64,000 nt of DNA from Candidatus Nitrosopumilus sp. GTDB taxonomy: Archaea; Thermoproteota; Nitrososphaeria; Nitrososphaerales; Nitrosopumilaceae. Made by a program: the position numbers and the translations under genes. The stretch spans positions 39,614 to 103,613 of the forward strand of contig JAOTXZ010000002.1 of NCBI GenBank assembly GCA_029862085.1. The letters are read 5' to 3'. Below are positions 27,825 through 36,557 of this stretch, one piece after another. Position 1 is the stretch's first letter; each line of letters starts with the position of its first letter. Under the pieces are notes generated by a model that saw only the letters and a list, made by a program, of their open reading frames with translations, searched no databases and was not told the origin of the DNA.

Positions 27825-28597
27825 ATTGCATTCACCAATTTTTTTACATGCTCCTCAATATCTTTACTTTTCATAATGCTTGATCCTATCAAAAATGCAT
27901 CAGCTCCACACTTTTTTAGGTATTGAATGTCTTCTGGAGTTTCAATCCCACTCTCAGATAGTATTGGCCTTGTTTTGGAAAATCCCTCTAGAACTCTTTG
28001 TGTGGTGCTAAGATCTATTTCCAGAGTATCTAAATTTCTGTTGTTAATTCCTATCAAATCTGCTTTTGTTTTTAAGGCGTTTTCCAATTCTTTTGGTGTG
28101 TGAACTTCTAATAAAATCTGCAATCCTTTATTGTGAGCATAACCTACAAACTCGTCGATTTCTTTCAAATAATCTTGATCAAAAAGAGATTGAATAAGCA
28201 GAATGTAATCTGCACCCATTTTCTGTGCAGCATCAATCTGAACTTTATCGATAATGATGTCTTTCATGAGTAGAGGGATGTCAACTGCCTCTCTTACCTT
28301 CATAAAATATTCTGGAGAGCCATTAAACAGATGGGGCTGGGTTAAAATCGATAGCGCTTTTGAGCCTCCAGAAATCATTTGTTTGGCAATATTTGCAGGA
28401 TCTCCACTGGTTCTAATTTTTCCCAAGGATGGTGATGCAAATTTAATCTCAGTTAGTAGTGTTGCATGTATGTGAGTTTTAATTATTTGTAAAAAATCTT
28501 TATTTGATTTTTTTAAATTACAATCAACCTCATAGGTTCCATCATCTATTGCCATCTGTGAGTTGTTAACTAATCTTTTAAGAATATTTTCAGCCAA
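27821..28597 (-). CDS. trpC: Indole-3-glycerol phosphate synthase
   Basis: 258 residues with [15 protein letters not shown] (catalytic Lys), [18 protein letters not shown] and [11 protein letters not shown], all standard for the family. It closes the indole ring by decarboxylation of CdRP. Overlaps trpB by 4 nt. The preceding pathway enzyme, TrpF, is not fused to it and is not in this operon. Confidence 0.96.
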   Translation of the reverse strand: MAENILKRLVNNSQMAIDDGTYEVDCNLKKSNKDFLQIIKTHIHATLLTEIKFASPSLGKIRTSGDPANIAKQMISGGSKALSILTQPHLFNGSPEYFMKVREAVDIPLLMKDIIIDKVQIDAAQKMGADYILLIQSLFDQDYLKEIDEFVGYAHNKGLQILLEVHTPKELENALKTKADLIGINNRNLDTLEIDLSTTQRVLEGFSKTRPILSESGIETPEDIQYLKKCGADAFLIGSSIMKSKDIEEHVKKLVNAI

Positions 28598-29636
28598 TAT
28601 CTAACTCCTTTATTTTTGAATAATCTCCTGTATCTCTTACAAAATTTTCAAATAATGAAAAAGCTTTGCCATCTCTGATTGTTTTTAACGCAAGATCCAC
28701 TCCTTCTTCAAAGTTTTTTGCAATGTTTGCAACAATTAGTCCACCTGCTGCATTAAGTGCTGTAGTTTCAATCATGGCCTGGTTTGCAGTATTGTTTAAA
28801 ACTCTTACAAAGGATTTGATTGCCTGCTCTTTTGTTTTAATTTGTATGTCATGTAAAGATGATTTATGAAGACCAACTACTTCAGGATCAATTGCATTCA
28901 TCAAAACTTTGTCATTTCGTAGAATGCATATTCGATTTACTGCACTGGTTGAAAACTCATCCAATCCATCATCAGAACGAACCGTCATGATATTCTCTAC
29001 ATTTCTTCTTTTCATTATTAGGGGTAATCTGTCTAAATATTCTATGGAGAAAACTCCAACCAATTGATTTTTTACTCTTGCAGGATTTGATAGTGGACCT
29101 AATAAATTAAAGGCGGTTCTCTTGCCGATTTGTTTTCTTGCAGCAGAAACATGTTTCATCGCAGGATGAAATTTTTGTGCAAACATAAAACAAATATTGT
29201 GATTTTCTAAAATTTCTGAAATTTGAGATGGTTCTTGATTTAGATCATAACCAAAATATTCAAAGATATCTGCACTTCCAGACACTCCCGAACTAGAACG
29301 ATTTCCGTGTTTTGCCACAATGCCTCCAGCAGCTGCTACTACAAAGGATGCAGTAGTGGATACATTGAAGGTTTGAAGATTATCTCCTCCTGTACCGCAC
29401 ATATCAATTATGGTTCCACGGTTTTTAGGCATAACTTTCAGGGCAAATTCATTCATTTTATCTAACATTCCTAATAATTCATCATCAGTTTCTCCCTTTT
29501 CTGCCAAATTTGAAAGAAAAGAAGCATTTTCAGAGTCAGTTGTCTGGCCCGATAAAATGTCAGTCATTACTGCATTTACTTCATCGTAACTTAGAGTGGT
29601 TTTCTCTTGTAATTTTTTAATTAATTCTGAAATCAT
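28590..29636 (-). CDS. trpD: Anthranilate phosphoribosyltransferase
   Basis: 348 residues. CGTGGDNLQTFNVST is the PRPP-diphosphate loop, and KHGNRSSSGVSGSADI, PARVKNQLVGV and the DDGLDEFS metal site are present. It transfers phosphoribose to anthranilate. Overlaps trpC by 8 nt and trpG by 4 nt. Confidence 0.96.
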   Translation of the reverse strand: MISELIKKLQEKTTLSYDEVNAVMTDILSGQTTDSENASFLSNLAEKGETDDELLGMLDKMNEFALKVMPKNRGTIIDMCGTGGDNLQTFNVSTTASFVVAAAGGIVAKHGNRSSSGVSGSADIFEYFGYDLNQEPSQISEILENHNICFMFAQKFHPAMKHVSAARKQIGKRTAFNLLGPLSNPARVKNQLVGVFSIEYLDRLPLIMKRRNVENIMTVRSDDGLDEFSTSAVNRICILRNDKVLMNAIDPEVVGLHKSSLHDIQIKTKEQAIKSFVRVLNNTANQAMIETTALNAAGGLIVANIAKNFEEGVDLALKTIRDGKAFSLFENFVRDTGDYSKIKELDIG

Positions 29637-30226
29637 TTTCTCTCCTTTACCTGTCTTATGAAATTACCAAGAATTTTCTTACCGTCTTCAGTCATTATTG
29701 ATTCTGGATGAAATTGAACTCCTTGGATAAGAAATTCTTTGTGTTGTACTGCCATTACTTCTCCGTCATCTTCCGCAGTCGCAATCACCTGCAGAGAATC
29801 TGGTATAATCGTTTTATCTCCTACCAATGAATGATATCTTGTTGCCCTGAATGGATTTCTCACATCTTTGAATAATTCTGAATCGATATGTTTTATTGGG
29901 CTAGTCTTCCCATGACGAACACAACCTGCATTTGTTATCTTTCCTCCAAAGGATGAAATAATTCCCTGATGACCCAAGCAAACTCCCAATATTGGAATAC
30001 TACTTCCCAAATCTTTGATTACATCCATGCATACCCCAAAGTATTTTTTTTCATCAGGTGTTCCGGGTCCAGGAGAAATAATTACTCCGTCATAGTTTTT
30101 TTGTTTTATTTCTGTGATTGTAATTTTGTCATTTCTAATAACATCACATTCAACTCCTAGTTCTCCAAGGTATTGGGCAATATTATACACAAAAGAATCA
30201 TAATTGTCAATAATTAAAAATTTCAA
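29633..30226 (-). CDS. trpG: Anthranilate synthase glutaminase subunit
   Basis: 197 residues, class I glutaminase: IISPGPGTPDE, nucleophile Cys in LGVCLGHQGI, and His/Glu in GVQFHPES. It supplies ammonia to TrpE and may be shared with aminodeoxychorismate synthase. Overlaps trpE by 4 nt. Confidence 0.95.
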   Translation of the reverse strand: MKFLIIDNYDSFVYNIAQYLGELGVECDVIRNDKITITEIKQKNYDGVIISPGPGTPDEKKYFGVCMDVIKDLGSSIPILGVCLGHQGIISSFGGKITNAGCVRHGKTSPIKHIDSELFKDVRNPFRATRYHSLVGDKTIIPDSLQVIATAEDDGEVMAVQHKEFLIQGVQFHPESIMTEDGKKILGNFIRQVKERK

Positions 30227-31575
30227 TCCGATGCCTCCTTTAATGCCTGCAGCATTGCACCTGCTTTATGTTCTGTTTCCAGAAATTCATTTTCTGGAAT
30301 TGAATCTGATACAATTCCAGCACCTGACTGGATAAATCCTGCGTTTCCATCAATGAAAATACTCCTAATGGCTATTGCAAAATCACAGCAACCATTGTAT
30401 GAAAAATATCCTACTGCTCCTGCATAGGGCCCCCTTACTTCAGTTTCCAAGTCATCAATTATTTCCATGGCTCTCACCTTGGGTGCTCCCGATACGGTTC
30501 CTGCCGGAAATACTGCTTGAAATGCATCAAACATGTCTTTTTTTGAGGCTAATTTGCCCACTACATGAGTTACTATATGCTGAACATGACTAAACTTTTT
30601 TATCTTCATTAGGGATTCGGGATGAACAGTTCCATATTTGCATACTTTGCCAATGTCATTTCGTCCTAGATCCACAAGCATTGTGTGTTCTGCTATTTCT
30701 TTTTCATCATGAAGTAATTCCTCTGAAAGTTTTCTGGTTTCTTCTTCATCATCAGTTACCTTTCTTGTTCCAGCAATAGGAAATGTCTCTACTTTATCAT
30801 TGGTTATTCTTACAAGCATTTCAGGAGATGCACCAATTATTGTTTTATTGTTTTGTTTTAGATGATACATGTAAGGTGAAGGATTTAGGTTTCTTAGTGT
30901 TTTGTAGAGCGTTAAATTATCACCATTTACATCAAATGCAAATTTCCGAGATAAAACAACTTGGAATATGTCACCGTCATGAATGTATTTTTTTGCTTGG
31001 TTTACAATGGTAGAGAATTGTTCCTTATCCATGTTTGGAACCGTTCCAGTTGCATTAAATGATTCAAAAACACCATCAGATATTTTAAATTCTTTAAATC
31101 TATTTTCGTTGTTATAAAAATAAAATAATTTTTGATGAACATTGTCATACAGTATTCCATCATCATAAATCCCAAACTCCATTAAGGGCTCTGGTGCATC
31201 ATGTCTGTTTGGAATCTTTTCAACTAGTCTAATTGCATCATAATTTACAATTCCTACTGCACCTCCCAAATATCGGTATTCTTGTGTGTCTGATTTTTTT
31301 AAAAGTTTTTTTAATTCTGTATATGGATCATCTGATTGAATGGTTTCAATATCTTGCTCTTTCCTAATTATCTCGACTTTGTCAGAGTATCCCTTTATGA
31401 TAATTTTGGGATCAAAGCCCATAACTGACGTCTCTGCTAGAATTTCTGGTCCCGTTAAGGATTCAAAGAGAAATGAATTTGAATAATTACGTGAAATTTT
31501 ATTGTAAATTTGAAATTGATTTTCAGATAAATCTAGGGGTATTATTTTCGGTTGAGTATTTCCAAAGGTATCCAC
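30223..31575 (-). CDS. trpE: Anthranilate synthase component I
   Basis: 450 residues from a GTG start. It has the chorismate-binding segments IIGASPEMLVR, ELLHDEKEIAEHTMLVDLGR, FPAGTVSGAPKVRAMEIIDD and IQSGAGIVSDS. It converts chorismate plus ammonia to anthranilate and is the feedback target of tryptophan. First gene of the operon trpEGDCBA. A TATA box (31598-31609) 28 nt before the GTG indicates a leaderless transcript, with a palindrome just upstream. Confidence 0.96.
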   Translation of the reverse strand: MDTFGNTQPKIIPLDLSENQFQIYNKISRNYSNSFLFESLTGPEILAETSVMGFDPKIIIKGYSDKVEIIRKEQDIETIQSDDPYTELKKLLKKSDTQEYRYLGGAVGIVNYDAIRLVEKIPNRHDAPEPLMEFGIYDDGILYDNVHQKLFYFYNNENRFKEFKISDGVFESFNATGTVPNMDKEQFSTIVNQAKKYIHDGDIFQVVLSRKFAFDVNGDNLTLYKTLRNLNPSPYMYHLKQNNKTIIGASPEMLVRITNDKVETFPIAGTRKVTDDEEETRKLSEELLHDEKEIAEHTMLVDLGRNDIGKVCKYGTVHPESLMKIKKFSHVQHIVTHVVGKLASKKDMFDAFQAVFPAGTVSGAPKVRAMEIIDDLETEVRGPYAGAVGYFSYNGCCDFAIAIRSIFIDGNAGFIQSGAGIVSDSIPENEFLETEHKAGAMLQALKEASD

Positions 31576-31597
31576 CCATAAACAAAAATTTGCACGT

Positions 31598-31629
31598 TTA
31601 TTATTTAAATGCTAGTCAAACCGGTTTGA
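31598..31629 (-). promoter_or_regulatory. trp operon promoter and candidate operator
   Basis: Read on the minus strand, ATTTAAATAATA (31609-31598) is a strong TATA-like box 25-30 nt before the trpE GTG. Seven bases upstream of it lies the perfect 14-bp palindrome TCAAACCGGTTTGA (31616-31629), in the position of a regulator or activator site. Confidence 0.55.
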
Positions 31630-31711
31630 TTAAACAACGTAGTTTTCTAGGCATAAGTACATTACCTTAGAGTACGGTACCTTTAATACTGATTAGTTTT
31701 ATTAACTATTT

Positions 31712-31903
31712 ATGGCCATGCAGGAGGTTAAACAAAAGTCTTCAAAGGATTTTATTTTTTATTCTTCAAAAAATATTTCATCATCAACTTGTGTTGTTGA
31801 ATGTTATGTTTGTGGAAAAGGATTATCTGATGGATGTTCAATTACTGCAAAAACTTTACCATCGGGAATTGTCATGTTTTGTAATATCCATTACCCGTTA
31901 TAG
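31712..31903 (+). CDS. Small Cys-containing protein
   Basis: 63 residues (or 61 from ATG 31718): VECYVCGKGLSDGCSITAKTL...VMFCNIHYPL. C-x2-C plus later C and C-x2-H could bind one zinc. Divergent from trpE across ~135 nt. First of a series of small genes. Confidence 0.55.
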   Translation: MAMQEVKQKSSKDFIFYSSKNISSSTCVVECYVCGKGLSDGCSITAKTLPSGIVMFCNIHYPL

Positions 31904-31993
31904 TAAACTCCTAATTTTTTCTTTTTTTATTTTAGATTTTGCCTTGATTGCCAGTTGTAAAATATTCCTATAAAATAATAAAAATTTAGACGA

Positions 31994-32311
31994 TTAATTT
32001 TCTTGAATTTGTCTTTTAATGTCAAGGATATGATCGCTGAATATCTCCAATCCAAAATTATATGCCTCCATAGAGTTTTCAATAGTCTTTGATTGACCTT
32101 CATCTATTTCCTTGTTTGATAGGTACTGCCCAGAATCATGAATATATTTTTCAAACACCATACCAAAAATGAATTCATTGATATTTTCAATCTGCCAATT
32201 TTCTTTTACTGAATTTATTACATTGAAATATCTTGGAATTTGGTTCGTTGCAATTTTAATTAAATTTTTCAACTCGTTTTTATCCTCATCTGTTATTTTC
32301 ATCGGTTTCAA
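31994..32311 (-). CDS. Hypothetical helical protein
   Basis: 105 residues, charged, mostly helical (KNLIKIATNQIPRYF, NWQIENINEFIFGMVFEKYI). It shares a loose IP...W..EN...F.(Y/F)G pattern with the protein at 17207-17512. Not recognised. Confidence 0.6.
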   Translation of the reverse strand: MKPMKITDEDKNELKNLIKIATNQIPRYFNVINSVKENWQIENINEFIFGMVFEKYIHDSGQYLSNKEIDEGQSKTIENSMEAYNFGLEIFSDHILDIKRQIQEN

Positions 32312-32369
32312 ATTGAACAGAATCTATGGGAAATTAAAAGTTGCTATTGGGAGAAGGAATTTCCTTGAA

Positions 32370-32720
32370 TTACTCATTCCATACTGGCTGGGTTTTCAAC
32401 CATCCGATCAAGTCTCTATAGAGTTGACTTTTTTGTACATTTAGTATGTTGATTTCGATGTTGGTGGATAATTTTGCTGTTTTAGTATAATTTTCATATT
32501 TTGCAAAAATTATTTTATCCAAATATGTTTCACCCTGAATTTCTTTTTTGGCTAATTCTTCGGAATCAGTCATTGAAAAGCTTGCAAAAAGAACTCCATC
32601 GACCCAATATGCATTTCCTGACTCTAAAGTTGACATCATGTTTAGGAGGTCATCAAGACTCATTTTTATCATATCTCGAACGTAAATGGTAGTGTAAGGT
32701 TTATGGATAAAATCTGTCAT
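32370..32720 (-). CDS. Hypothetical protein
   Basis: 116 residues, no signal or Cys. An alpha/beta protein (YTTIYVRDMIKMSLDDLLNM, AYWVDGVLFASFSM, TYLDKIIFAKYENYT). Not recognised; the opposite-strand frames over the same DNA look less protein-like. Confidence 0.6.
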   Translation of the reverse strand: MTDFIHKPYTTIYVRDMIKMSLDDLLNMMSTLESGNAYWVDGVLFASFSMTDSEELAKKEIQGETYLDKIIFAKYENYTKTAKLSTNIEINILNVQKSQLYRDLIGWLKTQPVWNE

Positions 32721-32834
32721 TTTATCACCTTTTCAGGTCACTCTTATCAATTTTTTGAAAATATTGCTCAAAACAATGTAGGTCACAGTATTGTTTTTAA
32801 AATATGGATAATAACAATTTTCAAATTAATTTCA

Positions 32835-33044
32835 TCAATCCTCTATTCCAGATTTCAAATATGCTATGGTGCATTCTGCAAGTCCTTGATTGTCGTGTTG
32901 ATCAATTTTATGTTTGCAGTTTGGGCAAACATTTTTGGTCTCATCAATATTTTGATCATCAACAACTTGTTTCATACAGCATTCCATTAATTCAGCTGTG
33001 GAATGTGAATCCATTGATAGTTTACACGTGGGACATTGAGTCAT
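32835..33044 (-). CDS. Small double zinc-ribbon protein
   Basis: 69 residues: QCPTCKLSMDSHSTAELMECC and VCPNCKHKIDQHDNQGLAEC. Two internally repeated C-P-x-C...H...C units of ~33 residues, each a probable zinc site. Function unknown. Confidence 0.7.
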   Translation of the reverse strand: MTQCPTCKLSMDSHSTAELMECCMKQVVDDQNIDETKNVCPNCKHKIDQHDNQGLAECTIAYLKSGIED

Positions 33045-33172
33045 AAATTTAATTTCCTTTTGAGAATTTTAATTTTCTTTTCATTTTCAAACTTGTTTAA
33101 AATTTAAGTAATGATTAAACAAACGTTTACATTTTGAATTGATCCTGTTTTATAATATTTCTCCAAATAAAG

Positions 33173-33307
33173 TTACACGCCTTCGGTTAGTGGTCTAAGC
33201 ATGCTATAATCGACTGCTAGTCCAAGACGTGGAATTTTTCCCAAAAAATCCATAGACAATATTGCAAAAATTCTCGCTAGTTCATCTGGTCCAAGCGGAA
33301 CAATTAC
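33173..33307 (-). pseudogene. Coding remnant without start codon
   Basis: A 44-codon open stretch bounded by stops reads VPLGPDELARIFAILSMDF then LGKIPRLGLAVDYSML and ends LRPLTEGV. It is protein-like and more G+C-rich than its surroundings, but has no suitable initiator at its 5' end (only an internal ATG giving 26 residues). It is probably the 3' remnant of a decayed gene. The parent family was not recognised. The rest of the 33045-33396 gap holds nothing visible. Confidence 0.4.
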
Positions 33308-33396
33308 CTATGATGTTTGTAACTTTTCCTTGTAAAATACAACAAAATCCAATAATGTGTAGAATTTTTTATAATTTAAAAAAATATGGTTATTTT

Positions 33397-33807
33397 TTAA
33401 TTTATGGAGGTCCAACCCTCAGTACTGTCAATTATTTCTAATTGACTTTCAGGAATATTTATTGAAAGTCTATCCCATCCTAGGCAACTGCATGCCTGAC
33501 ATCTGACTCCTTCATAAACATCAAACTCAAGATTCAAATCTAAAATTTCAATTCCTTGTTTTTCATAATAATTTTTGATTATACTTTCCAGAATTTCTTT
33601 TGAGTTCTCTTTTGGAATGTCTTTCATTTCTGGATTAATTTCAAAAAATTCATCATACTCCTCTTGCCAAACATCATTGCACTGAGTGGGTGTCTTTTGC
33701 AACCAAACTGTTTGTATTTTTTCTTGCTGAATATCGTTTAACAAAATAAAACCCACTGTTAGTGCTGTAATGGCAATTCCCATGGATATGTAAAATCCTG
33801 GTTTCAT
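33397..33807 (-). CDS. Membrane-anchored hypothetical protein
   Basis: 136 residues. One N-terminal helix (about 4-23) without a clear cleavage site anchors an outside-facing domain of ~110 residues. That domain contains a lone Cys (TQCNDVW) and the cluster RCQACSCLGWDR, which might form disulfides or hold a metal. No known family. Confidence 0.65.
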   Translation of the reverse strand: MKPGFYISMGIAITALTVGFILLNDIQQEKIQTVWLQKTPTQCNDVWQEEYDEFFEINPEMKDIPKENSKEILESIIKNYYEKQGIEILDLNLEFDVYEGVRCQACSCLGWDRLSINIPESQLEIIDSTEGWTSIN

Positions 33808-33841
33808 GAGTATTTTGTTTTAAAGAGTGATTTAGAATTTA

Positions 33842-33934
33842 TTACTTTCTAAAGGCAACCCATATTCTTGATCCAACTAAAATCACTACTGACAAAATTA
33901 TCAAAATTGGAATAATTAAATCACCTTCATTCAT
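33842..33934 (-). CDS. Single-helix micro membrane protein
   Basis: 30 residues from ATG: MNEGDLIIPILIILSVVILV then GSRIWVAFRK, one membrane helix with a positive C-terminus. It lies upstream of the anchored protein at 33397-33807 on the same strand, so the two may work together. Confidence 0.5.
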   Translation of the reverse strand: MNEGDLIIPILIILSVVILVGSRIWVAFRK

Positions 33935-33975
33935 TCTACTCCCTTGATTTTTTATCAAGGTATAATTTAAAAAAA

Positions 33976-34122
33976 TTATCTTTTTTTTAGTAAAGCCTCT
34001 TCAGGTGTTTTATCTTGGTTCTTTTCCCAATGCCATGAGTGATGTTTTTTCCAATGAGTTTCAAGATGATCTCTTGTTGGTTCTTTTCCTAATGGAGTTC
34101 CGCAAATTTTACATTGTATCAT
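33976..34122 (-). CDS. Micro zinc-finger protein
   Basis: 48 residues: MIQCKICGTPLGKEPTRDHL then ETHWKKHHSWHWEK. C-x2-C followed by His residues gives a C2H2-type site. It is one of a row of tiny minus-strand genes. Confidence 0.6.
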   Translation of the reverse strand: MIQCKICGTPLGKEPTRDHLETHWKKHHSWHWEKNQDKTPEEALLKKR

Positions 34123-34154
34123 AATGTTTTATTATTTATTACAAAATTTTTGCT

Positions 34155-34286
34155 TTAGAAAAACCTGTCTAATTTGATAAGATATGCTATGTGAAATAGG
34201 CATCGCTTGTGATACCACTTGTCATAAATAATTCTGGCAACATCAAAGCGCAGATTTTTTTTACAATGGGTGCAGATTATTATCAT
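34155..34286 (-). CDS. Micro LIM-like zinc protein
   Basis: 43 residues: IICTHCKKNLRFDVARIIYD then KWYHKRCLFH. The C-x2-C...W-x-H-x2-C pattern is that of one LIM-type zinc knuckle. Starts 32 nt upstream of the micro zinc-finger gene. Confidence 0.55.
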   Translation of the reverse strand: MIIICTHCKKNLRFDVARIIYDKWYHKRCLFHIAYLIKLDRFF

Positions 34287-34493
34287 GTAATGGAAAAGTA
34301 AAAATTGATTTTAATGCCTTGGTTATTGTATTGTTTAGTTGATGAAATTGAGACTATTCATGTAAACCTAATTTTCCCATAAATCACGCCTAGGTTTTAC
34401 CTTGTTTTGACATTTTTAGGCGTAAAAAACTCCTTTTGTGTGTGTTACTCCATACACACAAGTCATTATTAGACAAATTCTTCTATTTTTTTT

Positions 34494-34619
34494 ATGAAAT
34501 ATGTTGTTTGTGGTGTATGCAAATACTGTTTGAAAGAACAACCAAATTTGAATTTGTTCTGTGTAAGTTGTGATAACAGAGATTGGTCTAGAGAAGAATC
34601 TCAGAAATTAGAAAATTAG
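34494..34619 (+). CDS. Micro zinc protein, GVCKYC family
   Basis: 41 residues: VCGVCKYCLKEQPNLNLFC then VSCDNRDW. Clear paralogue of the N-terminus of the protein at 25634-25831, lacking its C-terminal tail. Confidence 0.6.
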   Translation: MKYVVCGVCKYCLKEQPNLNLFCVSCDNRDWSREESQKLEN

Positions 34620-34652
34620 TTCTATCAATAATTTTAAAAAGATAAGGCGATT

Positions 34653-34778
34653 TTATTCTTCGGATTCTTCATATTTTTCGTCTTGTTCATAACCTTCTTT
34701 AAGATCTAATTCGTGACCCTCTTCTTTCATTTCTTCATGCTCTGCCTTTATTTTTTCAGATTCTTTATCGTCACTCAT
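34653..34778 (-). CDS. Acidic micro-protein
   Basis: 41 residues, extremely rich in Glu/Asp/Lys (MSDDKESEKIKAEHEEMKEE start), probably disordered or helical. No motif. Confidence 0.45.
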   Translation of the reverse strand: MSDDKESEKIKAEHEEMKEEGHELDLKEGYEQDEKYEESEE

Positions 34779-34843
34779 GATTATTATTCATAATTCTAAG
34801 ATATTAACTGGTTTCTGATTTTCACACTTGATATTATTGTTCT

Positions 34844-35083
34844 CTACTTTCTTTTTTTGGTTTTTCTTATTTTTGCATATGCAATAACCTTGTTTTGAGA
34901 CCGAATTTGTTTCATCTGCTCTTGTCTTTTCCCCCTTTCTCTTGCTTTTGACACAATTAGATTATGAATGACAACTTTTTCTTGTAAAGTTTGGGCTTTT
35001 TCAAAATCATAATCTAATTGTTTTAATTCCGCAGTAAGAAGTTTGTATTTATTTAATATTGAATTATTTTTAGTTAGAGTCAT
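34844..35083 (-). CDS. Small basic coiled-coil protein
   Basis: 79 residues. A helical heptad-like region (LNKYKLLTAELKQLDYDFEK onward) is followed by a strongly basic tail (IRKTKKRK) that could bind nucleic acid. Not recognised. Confidence 0.6.
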   Translation of the reverse strand: MTLTKNNSILNKYKLLTAELKQLDYDFEKAQTLQEKVVIHNLIVSKARERGKRQEQMKQIRSQNKVIAYAKIRKTKKRK

Positions 35084-35121
35084 GATATTGGTTTTTGTTT
35101 AATAAATATAAAATCTTCTTG

Positions 35122-35490
35122 TTAATTTCTATCTGATACAAGGTCACTAGGTTTTGCATTCCCAACTTCTCCTGCTTCATCTTGTTTTTCAAATACTCTG
35201 TACTCCCCAATAGCAGAATCACACTTTTGGCAGTTATATTGACCTCTTTCTACTAGTACCAAATTATCTGCGACTTGCTCACGATTGTTTTCCTCAAGAT
35301 GCACTTTGGGTGGATTGTTAAATTCTTCCTCACAAATTTTACAATAATGTTTTATCATTTCTCTTTCTTCGAGTTTTCCTATGGGGGCTAGAAATAATTT
35401 CCCAACTCCTAAATCTGCCTTTTTAGCTTGTTCTTCTGTGATATTTGCTACTATATACCCGCCTGAGCCATGTAAGGTAGTTTCTGACAA
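35122..35490 (-). CDS. Zinc-ribbon protein, hypothetical
   Basis: 122 residues: HYCKICEEEFNNPPKVHLEE (C-x2-C...H) and YNCQKCDSAIGEY (C-x2-C), giving one or two zinc sites, flanked by a Gly-rich N-terminus (LHGSGGYIVANI). Function unknown. Confidence 0.65.
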   Translation of the reverse strand: MSETTLHGSGGYIVANITEEQAKKADLGVGKLFLAPIGKLEEREMIKHYCKICEEEFNNPPKVHLEENNREQVADNLVLVERGQYNCQKCDSAIGEYRVFEKQDEAGEVGNAKPSDLVSDRN

Positions 35491-35618
35491 ATCAAAATGC
35501 CTCCTCTTTTGATCTTAAAATACCCTTAGAATTCACCATAAATTCAAAATTTTCCCCATTAGGCAAATATTTTGGAAACTAACAACATTTTATCTAGACT
35601 TTGTTACCTAAATTAAAC

Positions 35619-36119
35619 ATGGATGTTTCAGATGTATTTAAGAAACGAAATTTTAAAAATGTCAATTTTAAATATGAAAATTTGGTTGGGAAAAATCTAT
35701 CAGATTCCTTTTTGAGCGGAGTAGATCTTAATGGGGCTGATATCCATAATGCAGATTTTAGTGGTGCAGATTTAAGTAATGCAAAACTAAAAGGTGGAAT
35801 TTTATTTCAGGCAAAATTCCGAGGTGCCGATTTGAGAGGAGCAGATTTGAGTGATGCCAAAATCTGGGATGCTGATATGTATGGTGTTGATTTGAGAGGA
35901 GTCGATTTGAGGGGAGCGGATTTGTTTAATACAGATTTGAAAAGCAGTGATTTAAGTGATGCCGACCTTAGTGGATCGTATCTAAAAAATAATAATTTTA
36001 CAGGAGCAATTTTAGAAAATACAGATTTTTCAAATGCCAAATATGATAAAAAAACAATTGATACAATAACTGACAAGAATTCAAAGTTGAAATTAAAAAA
36101 CCAAGGGATTTTCTGGTAA
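35619..36119 (+). CDS. Pentapeptide-repeat protein
   Basis: 166 residues from ATG 35619 (TTG 35601 would add six). Residues ~15-150 are consecutive A(D/N)LXX-type pentapeptides (GADLSNAKL, GADLRGADLSDAKI and so on), which fold as a square right-handed beta helix. Some such proteins mimic DNA and inhibit gyrase; most have no known role. No membrane segment. Confidence 0.85.
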   Translation: MDVSDVFKKRNFKNVNFKYENLVGKNLSDSFLSGVDLNGADIHNADFSGADLSNAKLKGGILFQAKFRGADLRGADLSDAKIWDADMYGVDLRGVDLRGADLFNTDLKSSDLSDADLSGSYLKNNNFTGAILENTDFSNAKYDKKTIDTITDKNSKLKLKNQGIFW

Positions 36120-36126
36120 ATTGAAT

Positions 36127-36477
36127 TTATTTCTTTTCAAGTTCTTTTTCAGATTTTAAAAGAATTAGAAAAAAAACAAATTCCCGCAAGATTCTTTTTT
36201 GATTTACATCCAAATTTAGATTCATTTTTTTGGCAAAATCTAAAGAAATTTGATAGGTTTGACCAAAAAAACTTCCCAGTGAAAATGAATCTAATGCTTT
36301 ATCAGGAATTTTATCGATATTTATTGAAAATAATTGAAAATCTTCTTTTTCAGTCTTTACTCTAGTTTTAAAAATAAAATCCATGACCAATTTAGTTAAA
36401 TTTTCATCCAATCTTCCTTGAATAGATTCTAAAATTCTACCAAGTTGTAATTTATCATTTTTTGAAAAACCATCCAT
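36127..36477 (-). CDS. Hypothetical helical protein
   Basis: 116 residues, helical, no Cys: LQLGRILESIQGRLDENL, SFSLGSFFGQTYQISLDFAK, 'EFVFFLILLKSEKELEKK'. It shares a weak F.LG.FFG pattern with the proteins at 17207 and 31994. Not recognised. Confidence 0.6.
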   Translation of the reverse strand: MDGFSKNDKLQLGRILESIQGRLDENLTKLVMDFIFKTRVKTEKEDFQLFSINIDKIPDKALDSFSLGSFFGQTYQISLDFAKKMNLNLDVNQKRILREFVFFLILLKSEKELEKK

Positions 36478-36557
36478 ACTATTTGGGAATTTTTTAAAAA
36501 ATAAGACTTTCTAACTTTTCTGCCACGTTTAACAATTTAAAACCTATGGAATTTTTC

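Noticed and set aside
32703..32990. Plus-strand frames opposite the double zinc-ribbon gene
   Set aside because: Phe/Ile-rich shadow composition; the minus frame has two regular C-P-x-C repeats.
35807..36076. 89-residue minus frame
   Set aside because: A repetitive shadow of the pentapeptide-repeat gene.
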